Assembly (NCBI RefSeq): GCF_902712855.1
Contig: NZ_LR743508.1
Span: 1,550,001-1,614,000 of the forward strand
DNA from: Variovorax paradoxus
GTDB lineage: Bacteria; Pseudomonadota; Gammaproteobacteria; Burkholderiales; Burkholderiaceae_C
DNA length: 64,000 nucleotides
Direction: 5' to 3'
The notes below the pieces were generated by a model. It was not told the DNA's origin, did no database searches, and saw only the letters and a list, made by a program, of their open reading frames with translations. This document shows positions 11,601-18,431 of this stretch, one piece after another. How positions within the stretch are numbered: position 1 is the first letter of the stretch; every line of letters starts with the position of its first letter. The translations under genes and the position numbers were made by a program.

Positions 11601-14600
11601 GATGCTGGCGCCCGGCAGCGAATCGTGGTCGGTGCGGCTGGTAGCCGGCGCCGACCTGGGCGCCGCCGACACCCGCATCGCGCTGGCGAACGCCGGAAGC
11701 CTGCGCCTGGCCGACACCCACTACGGTGCGACCGCCACCAAGGGCGGCGGCACGCTGGTCTGGTCGGAGAACAACGCGTGGGGCATGCCCTCGGGACAGC
11801 CCGTGACGGCGGAAGACGAGTGGCTGTGCCAGCTGCTGGACCCGAACGACTGCGTCACCAAGACCGGCATCGCATGGGCGCCCGGCAACGGCTACGACTT
11901 CCCGGGCGGCACGCCCGTGCCGGAGGAGTACCTGCCGATCTGCGACTTCACGCCCGAGGCCTGCATCGACTACGGCTCGGCCATGAACTCGATCGCCGTG
12001 CACGGCCAGAGCCTGAGCGTGGTGCGCACCGGCACCGGTGACCTCGACCTGATCGCCTCGGGCGACATCGACGTGCGTTCGCTCTACGGCATGTACACCG
12101 CCGGCACGCAGTCGGCAGGCGTCGACGCCCGCCACAACCAGGCGCGCGGCAACGCCAACGGCGCGACCAGCGTGCTGGGCACGGGCGGCGCCGACTACGA
12201 ATCGCTGGTGGCCGGCGACGGGCGCGTCTACCAGGCGTGGTTTCCCGATGGCGGCGGCAACCTCACGGTGCGCGCGGGCGGCAACCTCACGAGCGACATG
12301 CTGACCGCGACGACCCAGGACGTGTCGCAGAAGTCCACCGTCGGCGTGGGCAACTGGCTCTGGCGTCAGGGCGACGGCAGCGCGCAGCTGCCCACGGCGT
12401 GGTGGATCAACTTCGGCAGCTATGCCCGCGAACCCTCTGGCGCGTTCGGCGCGGACGTGAAGCCCTCGCTGGTCGGCTTCACCGGCTTCGGCGCGCTCGG
12501 CGGCGGCAACGTGCAGATCGAGGCCGGCGGCAACGCCGGCATGCTCGAGCGCAAGGGCACCGCGCGCAGCCAGGGGCTGGTGGTGGCGGTCGGCAGCACC
12601 GGGCGCGTGGCCGACGACGGCAGCCTCGTGCTCACCGGCGGCGGCGACATCGACATGCGCATCGGCGGCGGCGTGAACAGCTCGCAACTGGCGCGCGGCA
12701 ACGCCAACAGCTCCTTCGTTCCCAACCACGACCTTCAGGGCGCACTGATCAACCTGCGCGGCGCGACGCAGCTGAGCGCGGGCTCGATCGGCGGCATGAT
12801 CCTGGGCGGGCGCGACCTGAAGGACCCGCGCGCCTTCGACCCGTTCAGCTCGACCCGGGCCGAATCGACCGGCGGCCTGGTGCTCGTTCCCGGCGACTCG
12901 GCCATGCGCATCGACACGCTGGGCAACCTCGTGGTGGGCGCGGCGGCCGACCCGGGGCGCGTGAAGCTGCAGAACAGCTCGCCCTTCAGCGTGGGTTCGA
13001 GCGCCTACGGCGGCGGCGGCCTGAGCTGGTTCTCGCTGTGGACCGACCGCACCGCCATCGACCTGTTCTCCGCCGGCGGCAACCTGACCCCCAGCACGCA
13101 GATGAGCGAGTCGACCCAGACCTCGTCGATGACCAGCGCCAACGTGTCGGCCAGCGACTACCGTTATGTCTATCCGGCGATCCTGCGCGCGGTGGCCCCG
13201 GGCGGCAGCATCTACAGCGGCGCGGCCGCCAACTCGTCGAGCGACGGTGTCAACGACTTCGCGTCGATGACATCGCTGCTGCTCGCGCCGTCGCACAGCG
13301 GCCAGCTCGAGATGCTGGCAGGCGACTCGCTCTTCATGGGCCGCTACCCCATCGACCAGTCGGGCGCGGACCCGGCGGCCATGCCCGGCCCGCTGCACCC
13401 CGCGTTCTCCGGGTTCGACAACAACACGCGCGTGGCCAGCAACATCGGCACCGAGGGCTTCCGCATGGCGACGCGCACCGATCCGTTCCGGCTGTTCGCC
13501 TTCGTGCCCGAAACCTATGCGGGCACCGCCGCCGACGCGCCGCGCACACCTTCGCGCTTCTATGCGATGACGGGCGACATCGTGGGCCTGCGCAGCGGCG
13601 AGATCCTGGCGCGCGAGGACGGCCGTACCTGGTACGAGGCCGCCGCGCCGACCTGGGTGATGGCCGGGCGCGACATCGTGGGCGCCGGCACCGTGCTCGG
13701 GCAGCCCACGACAGTGAGCCTGGGCAGCGGCCTGAACACCGGCGCGGCGTCCACCGGCAACGTGGCGATCCACAACCACGCGCAGGACGTCTCGCGCGTG
13801 GTGGCGGGCCGAGACATCCTCTACAGCAGCTTCAACGTGGCAGGCCCCGGCACGCTGGAAGTGAGCGCGGGCCGCAACATCGTGATGGAAGACCGCGCCG
13901 CCGTGATGAGCCTGGGCCCGGTGACGCCGGGCGACAAGCGACCCGGCGCCAGCATCGTGATGATGGCGGGCACCGGTGCGCAGGGCGCGGACTATGCGGG
14001 CTTCCTGGCCCGCTACCTCGGCGCGGCCAACCTTGCCGACAGCGGCGCGGCGCTGGCCGACCAGCCCGGCAAGGTCGTGAAGACCTACGAGGCCGAGCTG
14101 TTCGCATGGCTGTCCGACAAGGGCAACGGCCTGGGCTTCGACGGCACGGCGAACGAGGCGCAGGCCTTCTTCGACGCGTTGCCGGCCGCGCAGCAGCGCG
14201 TGTTCGCGCGGCAGGTGTACTTCGCCGAACTCAAGGCGGGCGGGCGCGAGTACAACGACACCGAGGGCAAGCGCTTCGGCAGCTACCTGCGCGGGCGCAA
14301 TGCCACCGCGGCGCTGTTTCCCGAGACCGACGCGACGGGCAAGGCCGTCAGCTACCGCGGCGACATCACGATGTACGGCTCGGGCGGCGTCAACACGCTG
14401 TTCGGCGGCGGCATCCAGATGCTGACCCCGGGCGGCGCCCAGCTGTTCGGCATCGAGGGCGACGCGCCCGTGGCCAAGGGCGGTGTCACGCCGGGCGTCA
14501 TCACGCAGGGCGCGGGCGACATCTCGCTGTATTCGCTGGGCAGCATCCTGCTGGGCCAGAGCCGCATCATGACCACCTTCGGCGGTCACATCCTGGGCTG

Positions 14601-15243
14601 GTCGGCCGAGGGCGACATCAACGCCGGGCGCGGCTCCAAGACCACGGTGGTCTACACGCCGCCCAAGCGCGAGTACGACCAGTGGGGCAACGTCACGCTG
14701 TCGTCGAACGTGCCGAGCACCGGCGCGGGCATCGCCACGCTGGCGCCGATCCCGGAGGTGCCGGCCGGCGACATCGACCTGATCGCGCCGCTGGGCACCA
14801 TCGACGCGGGCGAGGCGGGCATCCGCGTGTCGGGCAACGTGAACCTCGCGGCCCTGCAGGTGGTGAACGCGGCCAACATCGCGGTCAAGGGCGAGTCGGT
14901 GGGCATTCCGACGATCGCGGCGGTGAACGTCGGCGCGCTCACCAACGCGAGCGCGGCCGCATCGCAGGCCGCGGCCGCTGCGCAGGACGTGCTGCAGCGA
15001 GAGCGCGCGTCGCAGCGGCAGGCGCTGCCCTCGGTGTTCACCGTGCGCGTGCTGGGCTTCGGGGAAGAGCCCGCGGGCGGCGCGGGCCCGGGTGCCGGCA
15101 GCGAGGTGCGGCGCACGCCGGCGGAGCAGGCGAGCTACGACCCGTCGGGCTTCATCCAGATGGTGGGCCATGGCGCGCTGACCGACGCGCAGATCGCGCG
15201 GCTCAGCGACAGCGAGCGCCGCGGCCTGCCGCGCGGACGCTAG
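2668..15243 (+). CDS. Giant two-partner-secretion exoprotein (TpsA, filamentous-haemagglutinin family)
   Basis: This 4191-residue protein is the secreted partner of the TpsB at 16668-18368. A long basic start is followed by a signal peptide ending near AHAQQ (about residue 51). The TPS secretion domain (about 140-330) shows NWETFNVG, VLNRV and GTVLIANRNGVVFSG. The rest is repetitive, Gly/Ala/Asp-rich beta-helix-type sequence. The later part resembles the DUF3739 filamentous-haemagglutinin group. I see only six cysteines, in three close pairs (2038/2043, 3054/3062, 3092/3099). A shorter start at 2713 gives a more compact signal peptide. Size and setting match P. aeruginosa PdtA (about 4180 residues, recalled). 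Probable role: a surface or released adhesin-like fibre. No enzymatic or toxin domain is apparent. Confidence 0.93.
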   Translation: MNTYERHDSRRTDAVMPARSFRISPLVQAIAMALAAGTTATAVVPAHAQQAFSPAWMAQKNMAQGAAAATGRLPNGMPASMLTSPQAQQQRANEQLQQSISNLNLAARGIAAQQAAQAAARAAAQNDPSSVPDGLAEGGLKVDTKSLTAGWANANAPVQSQQPDGRTNVAIQQTGDKAILNWETFNVGRNTTVDFKQQADWTVLNRVNDPQARPSQIQGQIRGDGTVLIANRNGVVFSGSSQTDTRNLVAAAAKISDEQFRTSGIYSAGTAPSFTDAQGKVEVQAGARIATRTPTISTDGGGYVLLVGQEVHNAGDIATPRGQAALAAGDSFLIRKGAGTGGNQASTTRGNEVTPQLAAGSLAGKVVNTGSIVAREGDVTLAGRDVQQNGVALATSTVNNRGTVHLSAVGEGGTVALGQGAATAVVIEDDGKTTALDSQRDGLRGPVLASGPEIVAVSDRRDQSRIEIASSGTVDFQADSLTLATGGQVAVVAAGRTLVRDRAQIDVSGAVGVSLAMESNNVKVNVQGNEQRDAPLNRDGKSLNNNDVWIDRRSLVFVPKGTNGYTSDRWYTAGGLLEVGGYLGTEGHTASEWMAQGGTVSFGGAEVVTQAGSSINLSGGTLNVQTGFIHQTWLKGADGRLYEVSKAPGDQRYEGLYRGFEDEHKRWGDKTTGFFYNPLIGPQQRLENGYTVGRDAGRLVVGTQAAVIEGGITAEAFQGLRQTQAPQAALDGYDQSHDAASRRGQFIVGDYTPMFDRRTGATNYLLSAALDRVELREMGDANERIAAALDFGTALPADRKDRLLLDTAHLNSLGLGAVRIAARERIELNADLQVAAGGNITLYGNDVAVQANLTAHGGSIALGNVLAQPATGNTLESIVNTRAPRGHVALAEHVKLDASGLWRNTELDPLAQDVAYANGGSVSIRGTGDVALHDASEIDVSSGAVMRAGGKTQAGKGGNVTLATTTPTGTLRIDPGAQLRGHGVAGGGTLSIQAGNVLISDAPAGTDTPDAGTLVLGGNFFDKGFSAYEVTGGEGLTVAEGTQVVVNMPVYRFRDDARRIASDAAAAQALALWTPPLHEEDPVKAVLQQRKGASLTLQAGRSTLTEIDPATSTLAIGRGARIEVDPGQTIALRGAGQITVDGTLVAHGGSIDVRQQQYGFLDVAELTPNADGKVHTRSIWIGDNAVLDVSGHAHTATDAQGRTYGSVERGGSIVLGGAIDHDLATATSADAYLIVRPGAKLDASGAQALLDVPGLGPTNVATDGGRISLSSYLGLHIDGSLRAAAGGAGAAGGSLDIALESPLYAATGLARAQQEAIVPRELVVSQSQAQPSLLADSLAPGQADAALRYGKTTLSADRLGAGGFDNLTLLANGQLSFDGDVSLRMGQSLTLFSSSLSLAESSSASARVQLAAPYVKLSGTGAYYATTGILRPRMLHGMTPLDSQAVFSVQAGQLLDLGNSLSFGTEGRYAMQSEFTPVHVERRGFEKVELASDGDIRFLLANDNDARSRLWTHGGLTLAAAQLYPETGAIAVVNAGYRMDPVLLRTVFDADSPLRIERRGEAPAGVPSSAFGALEFGAAVIEQGGVLRAPLGNIRLGTDLEQGGLRVALLPGSITSVSGAGLVMPYGGTTDGIDYSYGGRAVRLLGDGGGAGIRLGAEHVDVQAGALLDMSGGGELAGAGFIAGRGGSTDARLHPLMQVGADGRFSLPSLSTNAVLAIVPGVQPVAAPATGPAGASPIAVGRQITIGAGVPGLPAGTYTLMPSTYALLPGAFRVELNGAAKSVGPAGQALAMRNGSWASTGQLSVAGTGVRDSLPTQVIVTSADVLRTYSQYNETSYADFVRADAARVGVPRAVLPADAGSLTFVLSAGRSDMSLDFEGLARFQAAEGGRGGSAVLLGGLIEVVGTGQSRTPGFEGASVRADTLNGLHAERLVVGARPAVVYGQSGRYVGFNDVASDVTLRAGALLKAPEVFLATRRDMAVEAGAGISTLGQGAAIYDAADGFVYQPDTSNLLAVSNGRLDVLAPAAAGKGSIRLGVCNSASCSANATLYSEGTITAATNGSFELDEAARYGTRHLALAVGAVNAGSAAALADAQSRGVLASGLTLNQEVLQRLLNGDSSTGAPALESLTLTARDAVNFYGNVTLDTIDPATGKSRLDTLVLGTPAIYGAGSAGDVATIRTRNLIWSGATQAPGTVASGGAGTGSGTLDIQAERIELGDMPHAVNNGQDDDARLALGFSTVKLGASERLTSSRKGSLAVYQSQGAYETGKGYTYSGGNLEISTPLLTGDAGAVGSITAGGSLRIGAPGGGARGADLAKGVQALGADLSFEARDIVVDTAIVLPTGKLTMKAQGDITLADGALLDVGGRKLAFNDLDKYSWGGDIDLESRAGSIRQAAGATIDLSAQQNRAGTLKAVALDASAGVVDLQGRILGAGSGHYDAGGTLVPFKAGSVDIRAQRLGDGGTLDDQFASLNQRLNDGAVFGNRSFQLKQGDLAIGNGLKAGEVNVSVDNGSLTVLGTIDASGERVGSIRLAGKHGLTIGGAAVLDAHGTVLRVDSRGQIIDAPNRAMVELNGGDGVLTLAGGARIDLRHGTGATVGTQPGQHDGQKRGTLELYAARTGETSGDIRIDASGSLAIDGARSIALNAVWRYDDTDPLAVIKDGLDSISGRPYREITQAYLDQKHVQSTKFMDAALANGALLHGKLAGLNNATYADALHLRPGVEIATDRDLVVQGDLDLSGYRYASLNPRTQKTGVYGSGEAGSLVLRAAGNMEVYGTINDGFAPPPLTPEEDGWALVPGVQPYNGDLVLPIGNVRVADGTSFPSGATLNYDLPMQALTLGEGVRLPAPATLAQPITLAAGTVLAADVRDAAGALLHARGTLLKSDVVLPAGTQLGAGMLLASGTALNAMLWPKGVPLPFAFENGVPRNTVLLRGALDLQRGALIPSTTRVVLEDGVGFIELRPASDGTRGRNWALAPMLAPGSESWSVRLVAGADLGAADTRIALANAGSLRLADTHYGATATKGGGTLVWSENNAWGMPSGQPVTAEDEWLCQLLDPNDCVTKTGIAWAPGNGYDFPGGTPVPEEYLPICDFTPEACIDYGSAMNSIAVHGQSLSVVRTGTGDLDLIASGDIDVRSLYGMYTAGTQSAGVDARHNQARGNANGATSVLGTGGADYESLVAGDGRVYQAWFPDGGGNLTVRAGGNLTSDMLTATTQDVSQKSTVGVGNWLWRQGDGSAQLPTAWWINFGSYAREPSGAFGADVKPSLVGFTGFGALGGGNVQIEAGGNAGMLERKGTARSQGLVVAVGSTGRVADDGSLVLTGGGDIDMRIGGGVNSSQLARGNANSSFVPNHDLQGALINLRGATQLSAGSIGGMILGGRDLKDPRAFDPFSSTRAESTGGLVLVPGDSAMRIDTLGNLVVGAAADPGRVKLQNSSPFSVGSSAYGGGGLSWFSLWTDRTAIDLFSAGGNLTPSTQMSESTQTSSMTSANVSASDYRYVYPAILRAVAPGGSIYSGAAANSSSDGVNDFASMTSLLLAPSHSGQLEMLAGDSLFMGRYPIDQSGADPAAMPGPLHPAFSGFDNNTRVASNIGTEGFRMATRTDPFRLFAFVPETYAGTAADAPRTPSRFYAMTGDIVGLRSGEILAREDGRTWYEAAAPTWVMAGRDIVGAGTVLGQPTTVSLGSGLNTGAASTGNVAIHNHAQDVSRVVAGRDILYSSFNVAGPGTLEVSAGRNIVMEDRAAVMSLGPVTPGDKRPGASIVMMAGTGAQGADYAGFLARYLGAANLADSGAALADQPGKVVKTYEAELFAWLSDKGNGLGFDGTANEAQAFFDALPAAQQRVFARQVYFAELKAGGREYNDTEGKRFGSYLRGRNATAALFPETDATGKAVSYRGDITMYGSGGVNTLFGGGIQMLTPGGAQLFGIEGDAPVAKGGVTPGVITQGAGDISLYSLGSILLGQSRIMTTFGGHILGWSAEGDINAGRGSKTTVVYTPPKREYDQWGNVTLSSNVPSTGAGIATLAPIPEVPAGDIDLIAPLGTIDAGEAGIRVSGNVNLAALQVVNAANIAVKGESVGIPTIAAVNVGALTNASAAASQAAAAAQDVLQRERASQRQALPSVFTVRVLGFGEEPAGGAGPGAGSEVRRTPAEQASYDPSGFIQMVGHGALTDAQIARLSDSERRGLPRGR

Positions 15244-15256
15244 TTACGGCCGCGCC

Positions 15257-15820
15257 ATGACCACGCTCATGCATGCGCCCTGCGGCGAGGCCGCAGGGCT
15301 CGACCCTGCCTCGCTGCCCGACTTCCGGGCCCTGCTGGCGGAGAACTACGCCGAGCTGCATCGCCGGCTCGCGCGCCATCTGGGCTGCGCCGATGCCGCC
15401 AGCGAGAGCCTGCACGAGGCCTGGCTGCGGCTGGCCGCTCCGCGCGTCGAGGCCCCGGTGCAAAGCCCCGTGGCCTACATCTTTCGAGTGGCGTGCAACG
15501 CTGCCGTGGACCGCCTGCGCGCGGAGCGGCCTTGGCAGTACGCGGGCGACGCCAACGACACGCTGGAACACCTGCCCGACCATTCGCCCGGCCCCGAACT
15601 GATCGCCGAGGCGCGCTCCGACCTGAAGGCGGTAGACCGTGCGATGCAGCGGCTGCCCAACCGGCACCAGGACATCCTGGTCGCGCTGCGGGTGCACGAG
15701 TTCACGCGGCACGAGGTCGCGGTGCGCCATGGCATGTCGCTGCGCAGGGTGGACACCATGATGCGGCAGGCACTGCTTCACCTGCCCGTGTCGGCCGGTG
15801 CGTCGTGCGCGCGGGCTTGA
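15257..15820 (+). CDS. Second ECF sigma factor
   Basis: This 187-residue protein starts 13 bases after the tpsA stop. It has region 2 (about 25-95, with HEAWLRLA and SPVAYIFRVACNAAVDRL) and region 4 (about 125-175, with LPNRHQDILVAL and EVAVRHGMSLRRVDTMM). It is clearly paralogous in layout to the 937-1473 sigma factor, but no anti-sigma gene follows it. It could share the FecR-type partner at 1504, be controlled by transcription alone, or reinforce expression of tpsB and the motor genes. The family is secure; the role is not. Confidence 0.87.
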   Translation: MTTLMHAPCGEAAGLDPASLPDFRALLAENYAELHRRLARHLGCADAASESLHEAWLRLAAPRVEAPVQSPVAYIFRVACNAAVDRLRAERPWQYAGDANDTLEHLPDHSPGPELIAEARSDLKAVDRAMQRLPNRHQDILVALRVHEFTRHEVAVRHGMSLRRVDTMMRQALLHLPVSAGASCARA

Positions 15821-15855
15821 AACGACGGCTTGAAGCGGCGGCGCGAGGCGGGGAG

Positions 15856-15884
15856 GGCGGGCGCGCAAGGAACGAGCGCCCGCC
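15856..15884. terminator. Bidirectional hairpin between convergent genes
   Basis: A perfect 9-bp GC-rich stem (GGCGGGCGC paired with GCGCCCGCC) encloses an 11-base loop. It lies between the convergent stops of the second sigma gene and the small minus-strand gene. There is no T-run, so intrinsic termination is uncertain. Confidence 0.45.
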
Positions 15885-15905
15885 GAAGGGCCGCCCTTGC
15901 GACGC

Positions 15906-16271
15906 CTACCGCGCCGGCATCAGCGGCGAGGACGGCACCGCGGCGGGCGGACGCTGCGGGTACACCGAGGTTCCGAACGTGTTGCCCATGCGGTGTTCGG
16001 TCGCGGCACGGTTGAACAGGCCGAGCTGGTTGGAAGGGCGCTGCACGATGGCCTCCGAGGCCAGGCCCTGGCCGGCCGCGCCCGGTGCTGCGGCGGACGG
16101 GCGAAGCTTGTCGGTCATGCAGTCGTAGGAAGGCACGCGCTCGCCGTTCACGGTCACCTCGATGCACGACGACGCGGGTGCCGGCGCGGCATCGGCCGCG
16201 CGTGCCGGCAAGCCGATGCCGGAAGCGAGCGCGGCCACTGCGGCCATGCCGCACAAACGAAAGCTGCCCAT
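15906..16271 (-). CDS. Small exported protein of the TPS locus
   Basis: This 121-residue protein begins at an ATG preceded by a strong GGGAGGTGGG ribosome-binding site, which fixes the start. Residues 1-24 form a signal peptide ending ARA. The mature part is about 97 residues, with two cysteines (ASSCIEV and YDCMTDKL) that could form a disulfide. The C-terminal half carries NQLGLFNRAATEHRMGN and FGTSVYPQRP. I recognise no domain. It lies inside the TPS locus, divergent from tpsB, and shares that intergenic control region. A role in assembly, retention or processing of the exoprotein is a guess from position. Confidence 0.7.
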   Translation of the reverse strand: MGSFRLCGMAAVAALASGIGLPARAADAAPAPASSCIEVTVNGERVPSYDCMTDKLRPSAAAPGAAGQGLASEAIVQRPSNQLGLFNRAATEHRMGNTFGTSVYPQRPPAAVPSSPLMPAR

Positions 16272-16667
16272 CCCACCTCCCACGTTGACGTGCGCCGACC
16301 GCATGCGTGAAGCCGGCAAGTCTATGCACGGCACAAGTCGAACGGAAGACGGTTCGCCCCCGCGCGGAAGCAGGAGAACAAGAGAGCAGGACCGCTGCAT
16401 GCGTGCACGAGCAACGCGCGCCACTGTCGCAAAGCGGTGAAAGAAATCCGCCGTCCATCCATCGCGGCGTCGAAAGCGCAGGGCCTGTTTTCGGAGGCCC
16501 TTCTTCTTAGGCAGGCGAAACGCCCGGGTATGACTTTTTCAATGAAGTTTTTGTGACAAACGGCAGTCGCCGCGAACACCGCGCGTCTAGATAGCGGTAC
16601 GCAGCAGCGACATGAAGACTCTCCATCATGTGCTGCACAGCGATTCATTCCCTAGAACGAGCTGTAG
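16272..16667. promoter_or_regulatory. Divergent intergenic control region before tpsB
   Basis: This 396-base spacer separates the small exported protein gene (minus) from tpsB (plus). Within it, TGACTTTTTCAAT at 16531-16543 is the inverted form (12 of 13 bases) of the element before tpsA. TTTGTGACAA at 16550-16559 is identical to the other tpsA element. The rest holds no gene I can support. I read it as a shared regulatory region for both strands; exact promoters are not assignable by eye. Confidence 0.45.
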
Positions 16668-18368
16668 ATGCACGACATGAAGAAGAACGGTCCACCGACA
16701 TGCTGGAGGGCGGTGTGGCTGGCGGTGATGGCGATGGGCGCGCAGGGCGCGGTCTTCGCGCAGGCGAGCGCGCCCGAGGCCACCACCGCACCCGCGAGCA
16801 ACTCCGCACCCGCACCCTCGCCCGAGAACGCGAGCGCACCCTCGGCCGCTCCCGCGCCCGCATCGGCGGAATCCGTGCGCAAGGTCGACATCGCCGAGTA
16901 CATCGTGCGCGGCAACACCGTGCTCGATGAACGCGCCATCGAGAAGGCGGTCACGCCGTTCCTCGGGCCCGAGCGCACGCTGAAGGACGTGGAGGCCGCG
17001 CGCGACGCGCTGCTCGCGGCCTATCAGGCGGCGGGCTACGAGTCGGTCTACGTCGACCTGCCCGAACAGCAGGTCACGCAGGGCGTGGTGTTCCTGCAGG
17101 TCAACGAGACGCGCGTGGGCCGCGTGCGCGTTGTGGGGGCCGAATACAGCTCGCCGCTGGACGTTCGAGAGCAGGTGCCCGCGCTGAAGGAAGGCTCGGT
17201 GCCGAACTTCACGCAGGCGCAGACCGAACTCACCGCGCTGAACCGCGGTCCCAAGCGGCAGGTGATGCCGCTGGTGCGCCAGGGCACGATGCCCGGCACG
17301 ATGGACGTCGACCTGAAGGTCGACGACAGCAACCCGTGGCGCGCCAGCGTGGGCCTCAACAACGACTACAGCGCCGACACGCGCAAGCTGCGCGCGAGCG
17401 CATCGCTCGGCCACGACAACCTCTGGCAGCTCGGCCACAGCGCCTCCATCAGCTTCTTCGGCGCGCCGCAGGACCTGAGCCAGACCAAGGTGTTCTCGGC
17501 CTCGTACAACGCGCCGTTCGCCGGCATCAACTGGGCCGTCGAGGGCAACGCCTACGTGTCCGACAGCAACGTGGCCACCGTGGGCGGCACCAGCGTGCTC
17601 GGCAAGGGCCACTCGTTCGGGCTGAAGGCGATCTACACCATGCCGAACGCCGGCAACTGGTGGCACGCGTTCAGCGTGGGCGTCGACTTCAAGAACAACA
17701 AGGAAGCGCTGCAGCTCGGCAGCACCGGCGACACGGTGCCGCTGAAGTACGCGCCCATCACGCTGTCGTACACCGGCCTTCGCCAGACCGAGAAGAGCCA
17801 GTACGGCGTGGGCCTGTCGCTGGTGGTGGGCACGAGCAGCTCGTTCAAGTACGGCAGCGACTGGGCCGCCTTCGACTACAAGCGCTACAAGTCCTCGCCG
17901 AGCTTCATGGTGCTGAAGACCGATCTCAACGGCACGCACACCTTCGACGGCGGCCAGCAGCTGGCCTTCCGCGTCAACGCGCAGATGACCGACTCGCCGC
18001 TGGTGTCGAGCGAACAGATCGCCGGCGGCGGCATGAACTCGGTGCGCGGCTACCTCTCGGCCGAGGCCACCGGCGACTACGGCGTGGTCGGCTCGCTCGA
18101 GCTGCGCAGCCAGCCGCTGACCTTCCTGGGCAGCTGGGTCGAGAACTGGCGCGTGTACGGCTTCGTCGATGCCGCGCGGCTGCGCCTGAAGAGTCCGCTG
18201 CCCGAGCAGGCCGACAAGTTCCAGCTCGCCTCGGTGGGCGTGGGCACGACCTTCAAGGTAGGCCAGTACTTCTCGGGCCGGGTCGATTTCGGCTATCCGC
18301 TGAAGGACGGTCCCCGCACCAAACGGCACGACGCCAACGTGAATTTCAGCCTGACCGCGAACTACTGA
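16668..18368 (+). CDS. TpsB outer-membrane transporter (FhaC/ShlB family)
   Basis: This 566-residue Omp85-superfamily pore should secrete the 2668-15243 exoprotein. A signal peptide (about 1-32, ending VFAQ) is followed by a long Ala/Pro/Ser-rich linker. A POTRA-type domain (about 70-150) includes VDIAEYIVRGNTVLDERAIE. A second POTRA-like region runs to about 225. The rest is a 16-strand-type beta barrel with the diagnostic GGMNSVRGY loop (VRGY), YGFVDAARL, and a last strand ending in an aromatic residue (LTANY). ATG at 16677 is an alternative start. It heads the run of co-directional genes to 26423, and the next gene begins 63 bases downstream. Confidence 0.93.
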   Translation: MHDMKKNGPPTCWRAVWLAVMAMGAQGAVFAQASAPEATTAPASNSAPAPSPENASAPSAAPAPASAESVRKVDIAEYIVRGNTVLDERAIEKAVTPFLGPERTLKDVEAARDALLAAYQAAGYESVYVDLPEQQVTQGVVFLQVNETRVGRVRVVGAEYSSPLDVREQVPALKEGSVPNFTQAQTELTALNRGPKRQVMPLVRQGTMPGTMDVDLKVDDSNPWRASVGLNNDYSADTRKLRASASLGHDNLWQLGHSASISFFGAPQDLSQTKVFSASYNAPFAGINWAVEGNAYVSDSNVATVGGTSVLGKGHSFGLKAIYTMPNAGNWWHAFSVGVDFKNNKEALQLGSTGDTVPLKYAPITLSYTGLRQTEKSQYGVGLSLVVGTSSSFKYGSDWAAFDYKRYKSSPSFMVLKTDLNGTHTFDGGQQLAFRVNAQMTDSPLVSSEQIAGGGMNSVRGYLSAEATGDYGVVGSLELRSQPLTFLGSWVENWRVYGFVDAARLRLKSPLPEQADKFQLASVGVGTTFKVGQYFSGRVDFGYPLKDGPRTKRHDANVNFSLTANY

Positions 18369-18431
18369 GCGCGCGGCTTCCGCTTCCTCTTTCCCAATTT
18401 CTTCTCTCTACGAGTTTTCCGGAGAACTGTC

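Noticed and set aside
3000..15000. Repetitive sequence in tpsA as CRISPR or tandem DNA repeat
   Set aside because: The repetition is at protein level (beta-helix-type Gly/Asn/Asp patterns). I see no regularly spaced identical DNA repeats.
2647..15171. Very long minus-strand open frames (2647-7749 and 7813-15171) opposite tpsA
   Set aside because: They mirror the plus-strand gene. Their translations are Arg/Ala/His/Val-rich with no domains, as expected from antisense reading of GC-rich, codon-biased repeats. The plus strand has a leader, TPS domain and partner genes.
5883..15260. Long plus-strand alternative frames inside tpsA (for example 5883-12041, 12237-15260)
   Set aside because: Arg/Gly/Ala-rich shadow frames without starts, leaders or domains, wholly inside the exoprotein gene.
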